This document shows, piece by piece, positions 18,396 through 27,370 of a stretch of 64,000 bases of DNA. The position numbers and the translations under genes are program-made. A model generated the notes under the pieces. It saw only the letters and a list, made by a program, of their open reading frames with translations. It ran no database searches and was not told the origin of the DNA. The DNA comes from VAZQ01 sp963841705 (GTDB lineage Bacteria > Pseudomonadota > Alphaproteobacteria > Rhizobiales > Xanthobacteraceae). The stretch lies in NCBI GenBank assembly GCA_963841705.1, contig CAWJDY010000002.1, positions 1-64,000 on the forward strand. The letters run 5' to 3'. Each line of letters begins with the position of its first letter. The stretch's first letter is position 1.

Positions 18396-19946
18396 ATGCT
18401 GCAGACGGTTGCTGGCGACTATCGGCGCAAGGTCAAGACCGTTGACGAGCTCTGTGCCGCGATCGGGCCGCGCCCGCGCGCCAAGAAGGTCATCATGTGT
18501 CACGGCGTCTTCGACCTCGTGCACCCTGGCCACATCCGCCATCTGCTCTACGCCAAGGAGAAGGCCGATCTCCTGGTCGCGAGCCTTACCGCCGATGCGC
18601 ACATCACCAAGGCGCAATACCGCCCCTTCGTGCCCCAGGAGCTGCGCGCGCTCAATCTTGCGGCGCTCGAGATGGTCGATTTCGTGCTCATCGACCTCAA
18701 TCCCACGCCGATCGACAACATTGCACGCATCCAGCCCGATTTTTTTGCCAAGGGTTACGAGTATGCCGAGAACGGCATCAATCCCAAGACCCAGCAGGAG
18801 CTCGAGGTCCTGCAGGCCTATGGCGGCGAAATTCTGTTTACGCCTGGCGACATCGTCTACTCCTCATCGCACCTGATCGAGACCGAGCCGCCCAACATCG
18901 CACTCGAAAAGCTTCTGCTTCTGATGGAGGCCGACGGGCTCGACTTCGACCGCTTGCGTCGGATCATGGAAAGTTGCGAGGGCAAGCGGGTGCATGTGGT
19001 CGGCGATACGATCGTCGACAGCCTCACCTATACGACCATGATCGGCGGCATGACCAAGACGCCGACGCCCAGCGTTCGCTTCGACAATCGGGTCGACTTC
19101 ATCGGCGGCGCGGCCATAGTCGCAAAGCATCTGCGCGCTGCCGGCGCCGAGGTTACGTTTTCGACCGTGCTGGGCGACGATGACTTGAAGGACTTCGTGC
19201 TCGAAGGGCTTGCGGATTCCGGGGTCAAATGTCTTCCCATCATCGACAAGGCACGTCCCACGACCCACAAGAATGCCTACGTCTGCGGCGACTACCGGCT
19301 CTTAAAGGTGGACACCCTCGACAACCGCAGCATCACCGACAAGCAGACCGAGCAATTCTCCCGGCAGATTGCCCAGGTGCAAACAGAAGCGGTTGTGTTC
19401 AGTGATTTTCGTCATGGCATCTTCAACCGGCGCACCATTCCGATGATGACCGGCGCGGTCCCCGCGGATGTCTTCCGCGTTGCCGACAGTCAGGTCGCGA
19501 GCCGTTGGGGCAATATCCTCGAATTCAAGGGCTTCGACCTGATTACGCCGAACGAGCGGGAAGCACGGTTCTCGCTCGCCGACCAGGACACGGGCGTGCG
19601 GCCGCTCGCCGCGAAGCTGCATGAGGAAGCCGAATGCAAGACGGTCATTCTCAAGCTCGGCGACCGTGGCGTCCTCACCTGCCGCCGCGGAAAGGAGAAT
19701 GATCTCCGCTCCTTCTTCGTCGTCGACAGCTTCGCGCAGCGTGTGGTTGACGCAGTCGGAGCTGGCGATGCTCTTCTAGCCTACGCCACGCTCGCTCTGA
19801 TGACGGACGAGTCCGAGGTGGCGGCCTCGATCCTGGGCTCCATGGCGGCCGCGCTCGAGTGCGAATGCGACGGCAACATACCGATCGGGCGATCGGAGTT
19901 GTGCGGCCGCATCGACACGGTCGAGAAGCGGGCTCGTTTCGAATAG
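18396..19946 (+). CDS. Bifunctional cytidylyltransferase-PfkB sugar kinase (RfaE/HldE-like, domains in reversed order)
   Basis: 516 residues. The N-terminal nucleotidyltransferase covers about residues 25-165: CHGVFDLVHPGHIRHL with the HxGH motif, VASLTADAHI and FFAKGYEY. The C-terminal PfkB/ribokinase fold covers about residues 195-510: VVGDTIVDS, GGAAIVAKHLRAAGA, FDLITPNEREARF and the catalytic VDAVGAGDAL. HldE (heptose-7-phosphate kinase/heptose-1-phosphate adenylyltransferase) has the kinase first, so this is a rearranged or independently fused enzyme. It could phosphorylate a sugar and activate it as an NDP-sugar. Its place beside epimerases and a split transketolase suggests an unusual heptose-like or longer sugar. 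Confidence 0.85.
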   Translation: MLQTVAGDYRRKVKTVDELCAAIGPRPRAKKVIMCHGVFDLVHPGHIRHLLYAKEKADLLVASLTADAHITKAQYRPFVPQELRALNLAALEMVDFVLIDLNPTPIDNIARIQPDFFAKGYEYAENGINPKTQQELEVLQAYGGEILFTPGDIVYSSSHLIETEPPNIALEKLLLLMEADGLDFDRLRRIMESCEGKRVHVVGDTIVDSLTYTTMIGGMTKTPTPSVRFDNRVDFIGGAAIVAKHLRAAGAEVTFSTVLGDDDLKDFVLEGLADSGVKCLPIIDKARPTTHKNAYVCGDYRLLKVDTLDNRSITDKQTEQFSRQIAQVQTEAVVFSDFRHGIFNRRTIPMMTGAVPADVFRVADSQVASRWGNILEFKGFDLITPNEREARFSLADQDTGVRPLAAKLHEEAECKTVILKLGDRGVLTCRRGKENDLRSFFVVDSFAQRVVDAVGAGDALLAYATLALMTDESEVAASILGSMAAALECECDGNIPIGRSELCGRIDTVEKRARFE

Positions 19947-19965
19947 CGGACCGGGCCCTCCCCTG

Positions 19966-20898
19966 ATGCGGGTGGTCGTCGCGGGCCTCGGCGTCCAGGG
20001 GCATAAGCGGCGTCGCGTTGCCGGCGCCGATTTCGTGGCCGCCGTCGATCCGGTCAACCCGCAAGCCGAGTATCGCGCGATCGAACAGGTTCCGCTCTTA
20101 AGCTATGATGCGGTGCTCGCCTGCATTCCCGACGAGCCGAAGATCAAAGTGCTGGAATATGTCCTTGGCAACGGCAAGCATGTGCTCGTGGAGAAGCCGT
20201 TGTGGGCGGGCGATGAGGACTCCATCGCCCGGCTCGAAGCCATTGCCCGAAGCAAGAGTGTCGTATGTTATGTCGCCTACAATCACCGCTTCGAGCCGCA
20301 CTTCGTTCGCATGCGCGAGGCGGTCTCCTCGGGAAAGTTGGGCGCGCTCTATCATTGCCGCATGTTCTACGGTAACGGCACGGCCCGGCTCGTGCGGGAA
20401 TCGCAATGGCGCGATCAGGGCGCAGGCGTGCTCCCCGACCTCGGCTCGCATCTCCTCGATACGGTCCAGTTCTGGTTTGGCGACGTCGGCGAGAATCTTC
20501 GCGTCGTATCCAGCCGCTGCTTCGAGAATCGCGCGCCCGATCATGTGGTGCTCGCGTGCGGCAGCACGATCCCGCAGCTCGAGCTGGAGATGACCCTGCT
20601 GAACTGGCGCAACCATTTCACCTGTGACCTGTTTGCCGAAAATGGCTCCGTGCACATTCGCTCGCTGTGCAAATGGGGACCTACGTCGTTCACGTTGCGC
20701 GGCCGTGTGCTCCCGAGCGGGCGCCCCCCCGAGGAGACGATCACGCTCGTCCAGGACGACCCGACCTGGGAGCTGGAATATGCGTATTTCAGATCGCTGT
20801 GCACGGGCGGCCACCGCACCGATCTCTCGGACGATATCCGGCTCAATAGAGTCTTGCGGCAGCTCGGGCAGGCCGCTGTAGCGGAGGCGCAGCGATGA
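19966..20898 (+). CDS. Gfo/Idh/MocA family oxidoreductase
   Basis: 310 residues. The short Rossmann start is VVVAGLGVQGHKRRR. HVLVEKPLWAG holds the conserved Glu-Lys-Pro, VAYNHRFEP follows, and GAGVLPDLGSHLLDT contains the catalytic-region Asp and His. Family members oxidise or reduce sugar hydroxyl or keto groups with NAD(P), and often work beside DegT aminotransferases to make amino sugars. It overlaps the next gene by 4 nt (ATGA at 20895). Here it may create the ketone for the aminotransferase at 25583. Confidence 0.86.
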   Translation: MRVVVAGLGVQGHKRRRVAGADFVAAVDPVNPQAEYRAIEQVPLLSYDAVLACIPDEPKIKVLEYVLGNGKHVLVEKPLWAGDEDSIARLEAIARSKSVVCYVAYNHRFEPHFVRMREAVSSGKLGALYHCRMFYGNGTARLVRESQWRDQGAGVLPDLGSHLLDTVQFWFGDVGENLRVVSSRCFENRAPDHVVLACGSTIPQLELEMTLLNWRNHFTCDLFAENGSVHIRSLCKWGPTSFTLRGRVLPSGRPPEETITLVQDDPTWELEYAYFRSLCTGGHRTDLSDDIRLNRVLRQLGQAAVAEAQR

Positions 20899-22193
20899 GC
20901 GCGCCGGTGGTCGGCTTTGCCGGATTGACCCACCTCGGACTGGTATCGGCGATAGCGGTCGCCTCGAAAGGGTTTCGGGTTATCGGCTATGATGCCGACA
21001 CCGCTCGCGTGCAGGATATCGCAGCCGGCCGGCTGCCGGTCGTGGAGCCGGATCTGGATGAGCTCCTGCGCGCGGTTGCCGGTCGCATCACCTTCACCAG
21101 CCGACCAGGCGATCTTTCCCCCTGCGATCTCGTCTACATCTCGACTGACGTTCCAACCGATGCGGGCGGCGAGAGCGACCTCTCAGGGATTTTGGCATTG
21201 ATCACCGACGTGATCGCCGCGCTTGCGCCGCACGCGCTGTTGGTCGTCTTGTGCCAGGTGCCGCCGGGCTTCACCCGGCGCCTGCCGCTTCCTCCGGAAC
21301 GTCTGTTCTATCAGGTCGAAACCCTGGTGTTTGGACGTGCGGTCGAGCGGGCGACCCGCCCGGAGCGCTACATGGTCGGCTGCGCGGATCCAGCCAAGGG
21401 CCTGCCGAAGCCGCTCGCAACGCTCCTCGGCGCGTTCGGCTGTCCGATTCTGCCCATGCGCTACGAGAGCGCGGAGCTCGCAAAGATCGCGATCAACTGC
21501 TGCCTCGTGGCCTCGGTAACCGTTGCCAATATGCTGGCAGGCCTCTCGGAGCGCATCGGCGCCGACTGGAGTGAGATCATGCCGGCGCTCAAGCTCGACG
21601 CCCGTATCGGCCGAAACGCCTATCTGGCGCCCGGCCTGGGGCTCGCCGGCGGCAATCTCGAGCGCGATCTAGCCACCATCACGCGCCTCGCCGCGGCCAC
21701 CGGCTCTGAGGCCAGCATCATTGCAGCCTGCATTGCCAACAGCCAGCACCGTCGCGATTGGGCGCTCCGGGTGCTCCATACCGAGGTGCTCTCGCGCAAA
21801 GGCGACCCGCTCATCGGAATTCTGGGCCTTGCCTACAAAGAAAACACCCACTCGACCAAGAATTCGCCTTCGCTTGCGCTAATCTCGGCGCTCACGCCTT
21901 GCCGGCTCAAGCTCTACGACCCTGTCGTTCCGGCCTCGGCTGCCACCCACCCGCGCGCGGAAGGGGCATCGGGCGCGCTTGCGGCGGTCAAGGGTGCCGA
22001 TGCGCTGGCCGTCATGACGCCATGGCCCGCGTTCCGCGATCTCAAGCCGGCCGACATCGCGCGGGCGATGGCGGGACGCACCGTGCTCGATCCCTATCGT
22101 GTACTCGATGCGCATGCCGTCGCTGCAGCCGGCCTCGACTATTTCACCCTCGGTGCGCCCCCACAGCGCGCCAAGGAGTTCGCCCATGCTTGA
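20895..22193 (+). CDS. UDP-glucose/GDP-mannose dehydrogenase-family protein lacking the catalytic cysteine
   Basis: 432 residues. It has VVGFAGLTHLGLVSAI (N-terminal Rossmann), the STDVPTD block, the conserved AELAKIAIN with Lys197 and Asn201, and the C-terminal NDP-binding domain (GILGLAYKENTHSTKNSP). The loop that normally holds the nucleophile, G-x-G-x-G-G-x-C-x-x-x-D, reads GLGLAGGNLERD, with Asn254 where Cys belongs. The thioester step to a uronic acid should therefore be impossible. The protein may stop at the aldehyde, act in another redox step, or be non-catalytic. Coding overlaps on both sides show it is kept in the operon. Confidence 0.85.
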   Translation: MSAPVVGFAGLTHLGLVSAIAVASKGFRVIGYDADTARVQDIAAGRLPVVEPDLDELLRAVAGRITFTSRPGDLSPCDLVYISTDVPTDAGGESDLSGILALITDVIAALAPHALLVVLCQVPPGFTRRLPLPPERLFYQVETLVFGRAVERATRPERYMVGCADPAKGLPKPLATLLGAFGCPILPMRYESAELAKIAINCCLVASVTVANMLAGLSERIGADWSEIMPALKLDARIGRNAYLAPGLGLAGGNLERDLATITRLAAATGSEASIIAACIANSQHRRDWALRVLHTEVLSRKGDPLIGILGLAYKENTHSTKNSPSLALISALTPCRLKLYDPVVPASAATHPRAEGASGALAAVKGADALAVMTPWPAFRDLKPADIARAMAGRTVLDPYRVLDAHAVAAAGLDYFTLGAPPQRAKEFAHA

Positions 22194-23055
22194 ACACACG
22201 GCGACCGGGACCGAGCCGCTCCGCGGGGTCGTGGTCGTGGGTGCTGGTGGCTTTGTCGGCAACGCCATCTGCACGCGCCTTGCCGCGGAAAAAGTCCCGC
22301 ACCTTGCGCTCACCCGCAAGGACGTCGATTTGCTCGAGCCCGAGGCGGCTGCGAAGCTGCAGCGCATGCTGCGACCAGGCGATGCCGTAGTGTTTGTTTC
22401 TGCGCTTGCTCCCACGCGCACCAACTCCATGCTCATCGACAATCTGCGCATGGCGGAAACGGTATGCGCCGCGGTTGCGGCTCAGCAGGCGGCGCAACTT
22501 GTGTACATCAGCTCCGATGCGGTCTATGCCGACGATGCCAATCCCGTGACCGAGCGGTCGTGCCAGCAGCCATCGAGCCTGCATGGCGTGATGCATCTCG
22601 CGCGCGAGGTCATGCTGCGAGCAGCGTTGAAGCTGCCGCTCATAATTGTCCGCCCTACTCTGATCTATGGCGCGAGGGATCCTCACAACGGTTATGGCCC
22701 GAACCGCTTCCGCCGGCTTGCCGCCAAGGGCGAGGCGATCACGTTGTTCGGAGAAGGGGAGGAGATGCGTGATCACGTGCTTATCGACGATGTGGCCGCG
22801 CTGGTCAGCGCAGTGCTGCACCGCCGCAGTCAGGGTGTGCTCAACATTGCGAGCGGCAACTCGGTCTCGTTCCGGCGCGTCGCGGAAATGGTGGTCGCGC
22901 TCGGTCCGCGACCAGTTGAGATCCGCGGCACTCCGCGGCAAGGCCCGATTACCCACCGCCATTTCGACATTACCGACTGCATCAAGGCGTTCCCGGAATT
23001 CCACTACGTCCCGTTATCCGAAGGCCTTGCTCGCGTCGCCCAAGAGAGTGCGTGA
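22186..23055 (+). CDS. SDR-family protein with altered Tyr/Lys catalytic pair
   Basis: 289 residues from the ATG at 22186, overlapping the previous gene by 8 nt. The Rossmann motif is VVVVGAGGFVGNAI; VYISSDAVYAD follows, and RPTLIYGARDPHNGYGPNRF is typical of sugar-nucleotide SDRs. Where the Tyr-x3-Lys pair is expected, the sequence reads HGVMH: His133 and His137 at the same spacing. Either this is a subfamily with different chemistry, such as a reductase using another acid/base, or a non-catalytic partner. The context is nucleotide-sugar modification. Confidence 0.82.
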   Translation: MLEHTATGTEPLRGVVVVGAGGFVGNAICTRLAAEKVPHLALTRKDVDLLEPEAAAKLQRMLRPGDAVVFVSALAPTRTNSMLIDNLRMAETVCAAVAAQQAAQLVYISSDAVYADDANPVTERSCQQPSSLHGVMHLAREVMLRAALKLPLIIVRPTLIYGARDPHNGYGPNRFRRLAAKGEAITLFGEGEEMRDHVLIDDVAALVSAVLHRRSQGVLNIASGNSVSFRRVAEMVVALGPRPVEIRGTPRQGPITHRHFDITDCIKAFPEFHYVPLSEGLARVAQESA

Positions 23056-23058
23056 GAC

Positions 23059-23718
23059 ATGCGCCAGGAGATCAATCTGCTTTCCAAGCTTCCGCACGGA
23101 AAGCGCAACGTCAATGCTCGCGCTGAGGCAAAGACCGACGAGATCATCGCGATCTCGCGGCAATACGGCGAGCTCTATTTCGATGGGCCGCGTAAATACG
23201 GCTACGGCGGCTATCGTTATGACGGGCGCTGGGTGCCGGTCGCCGAGGACATGGTCAAGCACTTCGAGCTCAAGCGCGGCGACCGCGTTCTCGATGTCGG
23301 TTGTGGCAAAGGATTCTTAGTGAAGGATCTGATCAAGGTATGTCCCGGCCTCGAAGCCTTCGGTCTCGACATTTCCGAATATGCACTCATGCATTGCGAG
23401 CCGGAAGTGATCGGCCGGCTTCATCTCGGCAATGCCGTCAAGCTGCCGTTTCCGGACAACAGCTTCAAGGCGGTGATATCTCTCAATACCGTGCACAATC
23501 TCGAGCGCGGCGACTGCATGACTGCATTGCACGAGATCGAGCGCCTCGCGCCGGGACGTGGGTTCGTACAAGTCGATTCCTATCGCACCTCCGAGCAGAA
23601 AGCGCTGTTCGAGGAATGGGTGCTCACGGCCAAGTTTCACGGCTATCCGCAGGACTGGGAGGCTTTGTTCCAGGAAGCGGGCTACACCGGCGATTACTAC
23701 TGGACCATCATCGAATGA
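23059..23718 (+). CDS. Class I SAM-dependent methyltransferase
   Basis: 219 residues. Motif I is RVLDVGCGKGFLVKDL, then AFGLDISEYAL, FPDNSFKAVISLNTVHNLE (motif II) and APGRGFVQVDSY. Start at 23059, 3 nt after the upstream stop. It lies inside the sugar operon between an SDR and the transketolase pair, so a methylated or deoxy-methylated sugar is a plausible product. The last residues (TGDYYWTIIE) match the usual end of the fold, so it is full length. Confidence 0.85.
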   Translation: MRQEINLLSKLPHGKRNVNARAEAKTDEIIAISRQYGELYFDGPRKYGYGGYRYDGRWVPVAEDMVKHFELKRGDRVLDVGCGKGFLVKDLIKVCPGLEAFGLDISEYALMHCEPEVIGRLHLGNAVKLPFPDNSFKAVISLNTVHNLERGDCMTALHEIERLAPGRGFVQVDSYRTSEQKALFEEWVLTAKFHGYPQDWEALFQEAGYTGDYYWTIIE

Positions 23719-23835
23719 GCCCGTACACACCGTGCAGCGCGGCCCGATGCAGGACGGCGCCGGTTCATTGTCTGTTCTGGGGTGTTCAGGGGACAGCGAT
23801 CGCGCTGATACAGTGGATGCAGGGGTAAGCAGGCC

Positions 23836-24669
23836 ATGAACAAGATGGTGCGACTCAATTCGTTCGATGTGAAAGCAGCGAATGCGCGCTGTCTACGCTA
23901 TCGCCGCCGTATCCTGGACATATCGCAGCAGGTGGGCGCTCTGCACATCGGCTCAGCCTATTCGTGCACCGAGGTCGTGGATTGCATGTATCACGGGCTG
24001 ATGCGCCGCAGCCTGGATGGCACCTCGCCGGACACTTTTCTCATGTCCAAGGGTCATGGCTGCATGATCCAGTATGTGATCCTCGAGGAGCACGGCGTGC
24101 TCGAGCGCCAGGATCTTGATAGGTACTGCAAGCCCGACGGCCGCCTCGGCGTTCATCCTGATTATGGCAATCCCGGCATCGAAGCTTCGACCGGCTCGCT
24201 GGGCCATGGCCTCTCGATGGCGGTGGGGATGGCGTTGGCGGAGCGCGGCCGCAAAACCGACGGCATCATCTATGTCGTGCTCAGTGACGGGGAGGTGCAG
24301 GAAGGCTCGACCTGGGAGGCCGTGATGATGGCGTCCTCGCTCGGCTGCTCCAATATTGTCGCCGCGGTGGACAACAACGATTTTCAGAGCCTCGGGCGTA
24401 CCTCGGAAACGCATCCGTCGTTCTATCCGCTGGCGGAGAAGTTCTCGGCGTTCGGGTGGGAAACGGCCGAAACCAACGGTCACAACTCGGCGGCCATTTT
24501 TGCCGCGATCACCTCGCGTTCCGGCCGCAAGCCATTCATGCTCTGCGCCAAGACCACCAAGGGCAAAGGCGTGAGCTACATGGAGAACGTGCCGATCTGG
24601 CACTACCGTTCCCCCAACAAGCAGGAATATCAGCAGGCCATGCTGGAGTTGGAGCGCATGGCGGTATGA
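23836..24669 (+). CDS. Transketolase, N-terminal subunit
   Basis: 277 residues. It carries the thiamine-diphosphate pyrophosphate-binding half: GALHIGSAYSCTEVVDCMYH, SKGHGCMIQY, STGSLGHGLSMAVGMAL, LSDGEVQEGSTWEA and the GDG-NN-like motif ending in AAVDNNDFQSLG. The gene for the second half follows with an ATGA overlap. Split transketolases in sugar clusters move two-carbon units between specialised sugars rather than serving the pentose phosphate pathway. Here the operon includes a sugar kinase/cytidylyltransferase and an aminotransferase. Confidence 0.9.
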   Translation: MNKMVRLNSFDVKAANARCLRYRRRILDISQQVGALHIGSAYSCTEVVDCMYHGLMRRSLDGTSPDTFLMSKGHGCMIQYVILEEHGVLERQDLDRYCKPDGRLGVHPDYGNPGIEASTGSLGHGLSMAVGMALAERGRKTDGIIYVVLSDGEVQEGSTWEAVMMASSLGCSNIVAAVDNNDFQSLGRTSETHPSFYPLAEKFSAFGWETAETNGHNSAAIFAAITSRSGRKPFMLCAKTTKGKGVSYMENVPIWHYRSPNKQEYQQAMLELERMAV

Positions 24670-25586
24670 GAAACACTTTCTCCGAGGCGCTTTACCGGGC
24701 AGCCAGCACCAACCCCGACGTCTACATCGTGGTAGCCGACATCTCGCCGGTCGGCAGCATGGAGAAATTCAGCAAGCAATACCCGGAACGCTTCATCAAC
24801 GTGGGCGTGGCCGAGCAGAGCATGATCGGTATCTGCGCGGGGCTTGCGCTGAAGGGCTGCCAGCCATTCGCCTATACGATTGCCACCTTCTCGCTCTATC
24901 GTCCTTTTGAGATGGTGCGCGACGACCTGTGTTATCAGAACCTGCCGGTGACTGTGGTCGGCATGGGCGCCGGCATCATCTACTCGACCCTGGGCGGAAC
25001 CCACCACACGCAGGAAGACATCGCCATCGCCGGGGCAATTCCCAACATGCAGATCATCGCGCCGTGCGACCCCGCGGAGTGCACGCAAGCGACCAGCTAT
25101 TGCGCCACCCAGAAGAACGGTCCGGTCTACCTGCGTATCGGCAAGGCGGGCGAGCCGAACTATACCGACAAGGCGGTCGATCCGTGGAAGTTCGGCAAGC
25201 TGCGCTACATCAAGCGGGGGAGCAACGTGTGCATCCTCTCCTATGGCGTCATCATGCACAAAGCGATGCAGCTTGCCGCGCGCTTCGAAGCAGCGGGCAA
25301 GTCGGTTTCCGTCGCGTCCTGCCACACGCTCAAGCCGCTCGATGTGGACGGCATCGCCGATGCGCTCGCGCGCCACAAGCACGTCGTGGTGATCGAGGAG
25401 CACGCGCCGCAAGGCGGCCTTGCCCCGCGCACGAAGCAGATCGCCTGGGATACGCGAGCGACGTGCCGGCTCGACACCTTCACGCTGCAGGATGCATTCA
25501 TCCATAACTACGGCAGCCACGACGACCTGCTCAGCGCCCATGGCATCGACTTGGCGCTGATCTCGCAGCGGGTGGGTCTGGCATGA
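24666..25586 (+). CDS. Transketolase, C-terminal subunit
   Basis: 306 residues from the ATG overlapping the upstream TGA. It holds the pyrimidine-binding domain: the catalytic Glu in INVGVAEQSMIGICAGLALK, ATFSLYRPFEMVRDDLCYQ, GAGIIYSTLGGTHHTQEDIA and, further on, VVIEEHAPQGGLAP. It completes the active site with the 23836 product in a heterotetramer. Overlap with the aminotransferase gene (25583) keeps the three enzymes in fixed order. A free ketose substrate, possibly unusual in chain length, is inferred. Confidence 0.9.
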   Translation: MRNTFSEALYRAASTNPDVYIVVADISPVGSMEKFSKQYPERFINVGVAEQSMIGICAGLALKGCQPFAYTIATFSLYRPFEMVRDDLCYQNLPVTVVGMGAGIIYSTLGGTHHTQEDIAIAGAIPNMQIIAPCDPAECTQATSYCATQKNGPVYLRIGKAGEPNYTDKAVDPWKFGKLRYIKRGSNVCILSYGVIMHKAMQLAARFEAAGKSVSVASCHTLKPLDVDGIADALARHKHVVVIEEHAPQGGLAPRTKQIAWDTRATCRLDTFTLQDAFIHNYGSHDDLLSAHGIDLALISQRVGLA

Positions 25587-26821
25587 GCGAAGCCGTCGGG
25601 ACGCTTGCGCGCGCGCCCAACACGGCCTCGCTTGCCATTTACGGCGGCGAGCCGGTGCGCAAGATCCCGATGCCGCCGCGTGTCGCGCTCGGCGCGGACG
25701 AGCGGAAAATGGTCATCGAGGTGCTCGACCATTACGCCGAGCGCAAGGTCGACCCGGGCTATCAAGGAACTTTCGAGAAGGTCTATACCGACGCGTTCGT
25801 CGAGATGATGGGCGGCGGCTACGCAGATGCAGTCGCGACCGGAACCTCGGCGCTCTATATTTCCGTGGCGGCGCTCGATCTTCCCAAAGGCAGCGAAGTT
25901 CTGGTCTCGCCGATCACGGATCCCGGCACGCTGGCGGCCATTGTGCTCAACGGGCTCAAGCCGCGGCTCGTGGACAGCAAGCCCGACAGCTACAATGTGG
26001 GTCCTGAGCAGTTCGCACAGCGCATAACGAAGAACGTCTCCGCAGCCATCATCGTGCATGCAGCCGGCTATGCCTGTGAGATCGACAAGATCGTCGAGAC
26101 TGCGCGCGCGCACGGCATAAAGGTCATTGAGGACTGCAGTCAGTCCCATTTCGCCAAGCAAAAGGCCAAGCCGGTCGGCACTTTCGGCGACATCGCCGCA
26201 TTCTCGACCATGTACCGCAAGGCCCATATGACCGGCCCGTCCGGCGGGCTCGTCTACTCGCGCAATCTCGAAGTTTTCCGCAACGCATTGGTTCACGCCG
26301 ACCGCGGCAAGCCGCGTTGGCGGGAGGACTTCGACGATCGAAATCCCGCAACTTATCTCGCCCCGGCGCTCAATCATCACACCGACGAGATCTCATGCGC
26401 GATCGGCTTGGCATCCCTCAGGCGCCTGCCGTCCACCATCGTGAGCCGGCTTGCCTTCGTCTCCGACTTCGTGGCGCGACTGTACGATGCGTCCGATGTC
26501 TGTCGCGGCTATCGTTTCATGCCGACGAGCTCGCCGTTCTACTTCCCCGTCATCGTAGACGTCGATGCCATCAGGTGCAGCAAGATCGAGTTTGCCGAGG
26601 CGGTGCGGGCGGAGGGGATCGATCTTAACCCGCATTACAAGTACGTCGTTTGCGAGTGGCCCTACATCCAGCCCTACCTTGCCGATGGCTTCGACACGCC
26701 GAATGCACGCAGCATTCGCGATCGCTCGTTCAACCTCTATCTGAACGAAAACTATCGTGAGCAGGAATCGAAGGACTGCGTAAAGGCGATCGTCAAGGTC
26801 GAAAAATATTTCAAGCGATGA
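25583..26821 (+). CDS. DegT/DnrJ/EryC1/StrS-family aminotransferase
   Basis: 412 residues. PLP-fold landmarks are ATGTSALYISVAALDLPKG, LVSPITDPGTLAAIVLNG, VIEDCSQSH (the Asp that holds the pyridine nitrogen) and STMYRKAHMTGPSGGLVYS with the Schiff-base Lys. The family transaminates keto-sugars, some members being dehydratases. The C-terminal half is slightly unusual (PHYKYVVCEWPYIQPYLAD) but complete. It is the last gene of the operon; a short spacer and the rquA remnant follow. It probably installs the amino group of the local sugar. Confidence 0.87.
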   Translation: MSEAVGTLARAPNTASLAIYGGEPVRKIPMPPRVALGADERKMVIEVLDHYAERKVDPGYQGTFEKVYTDAFVEMMGGGYADAVATGTSALYISVAALDLPKGSEVLVSPITDPGTLAAIVLNGLKPRLVDSKPDSYNVGPEQFAQRITKNVSAAIIVHAAGYACEIDKIVETARAHGIKVIEDCSQSHFAKQKAKPVGTFGDIAAFSTMYRKAHMTGPSGGLVYSRNLEVFRNALVHADRGKPRWREDFDDRNPATYLAPALNHHTDEISCAIGLASLRRLPSTIVSRLAFVSDFVARLYDASDVCRGYRFMPTSSPFYFPVIVDVDAIRCSKIEFAEAVRAEGIDLNPHYKYVVCEWPYIQPYLADGFDTPNARSIRDRSFNLYLNENYREQESKDCVKAIVKVEKYFKR

Positions 26822-26830
26822 GGTTTATTT

Positions 26831-27370
26831 CTCAGGACGAGGTTGATTGATGGTCGATATAACTCGAACCTCGAAACGCACTACCAGCGCGTGATCACCA
26901 CTTTCTGATAAAGCCCGCCGAAGAATGTCGTCTTGCGCAAGCGGACGCCAGGCATGCGCGGCAGCCATTTCGTAATTTCGTCACGCCACAGGTCCAGAGC
27001 AAACGGCTCAAGCCGGGCGAGCAGTGGTCTCCAGAGATAGCGAAGCGGATTCCACGCCCGCGGCAGCGCATAATCAACGATGACGATCTTGCCTCCGGGC
27101 TTGACCACGCGGAAGAGCTCGCGCAGGGTTCGCTCGCGGTAATGATCGGGCTGCTCATGCAAAAGAAAGAATACCAGGGCCTGATCGTAGCTGGAATCGG
27201 GTAGTCTCAGGTCCGTCGAGTCCATCGCGAGCAGTCTCGCCGGTGCATTCTTCGGAAGCTTCTCTCGGAGATTGCGCAGCTGGATCGGGAGCACGTCGAT
27301 GACATCGAGCAAGCCGCCGCAAGCGGCGACGTCTTGGAGCAAACGACTGGTCAAATCGCCATAGGCGCAG
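26831..27370. repeat. Left copy of a 540-bp direct repeat (other copy 36812-37351)
   Basis: The sequence matches 36812-37351 at a constant offset of 9981 with no gap and only scattered substitutions. It contains the C-terminal half of rquA plus about 50 bp downstream. The two copies are in direct orientation and bracket the MFS, CoA-transferase and pyruvate:ferredoxin oxidoreductase genes, so recombination between them would remove about 10 kb. Confidence 0.92.
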
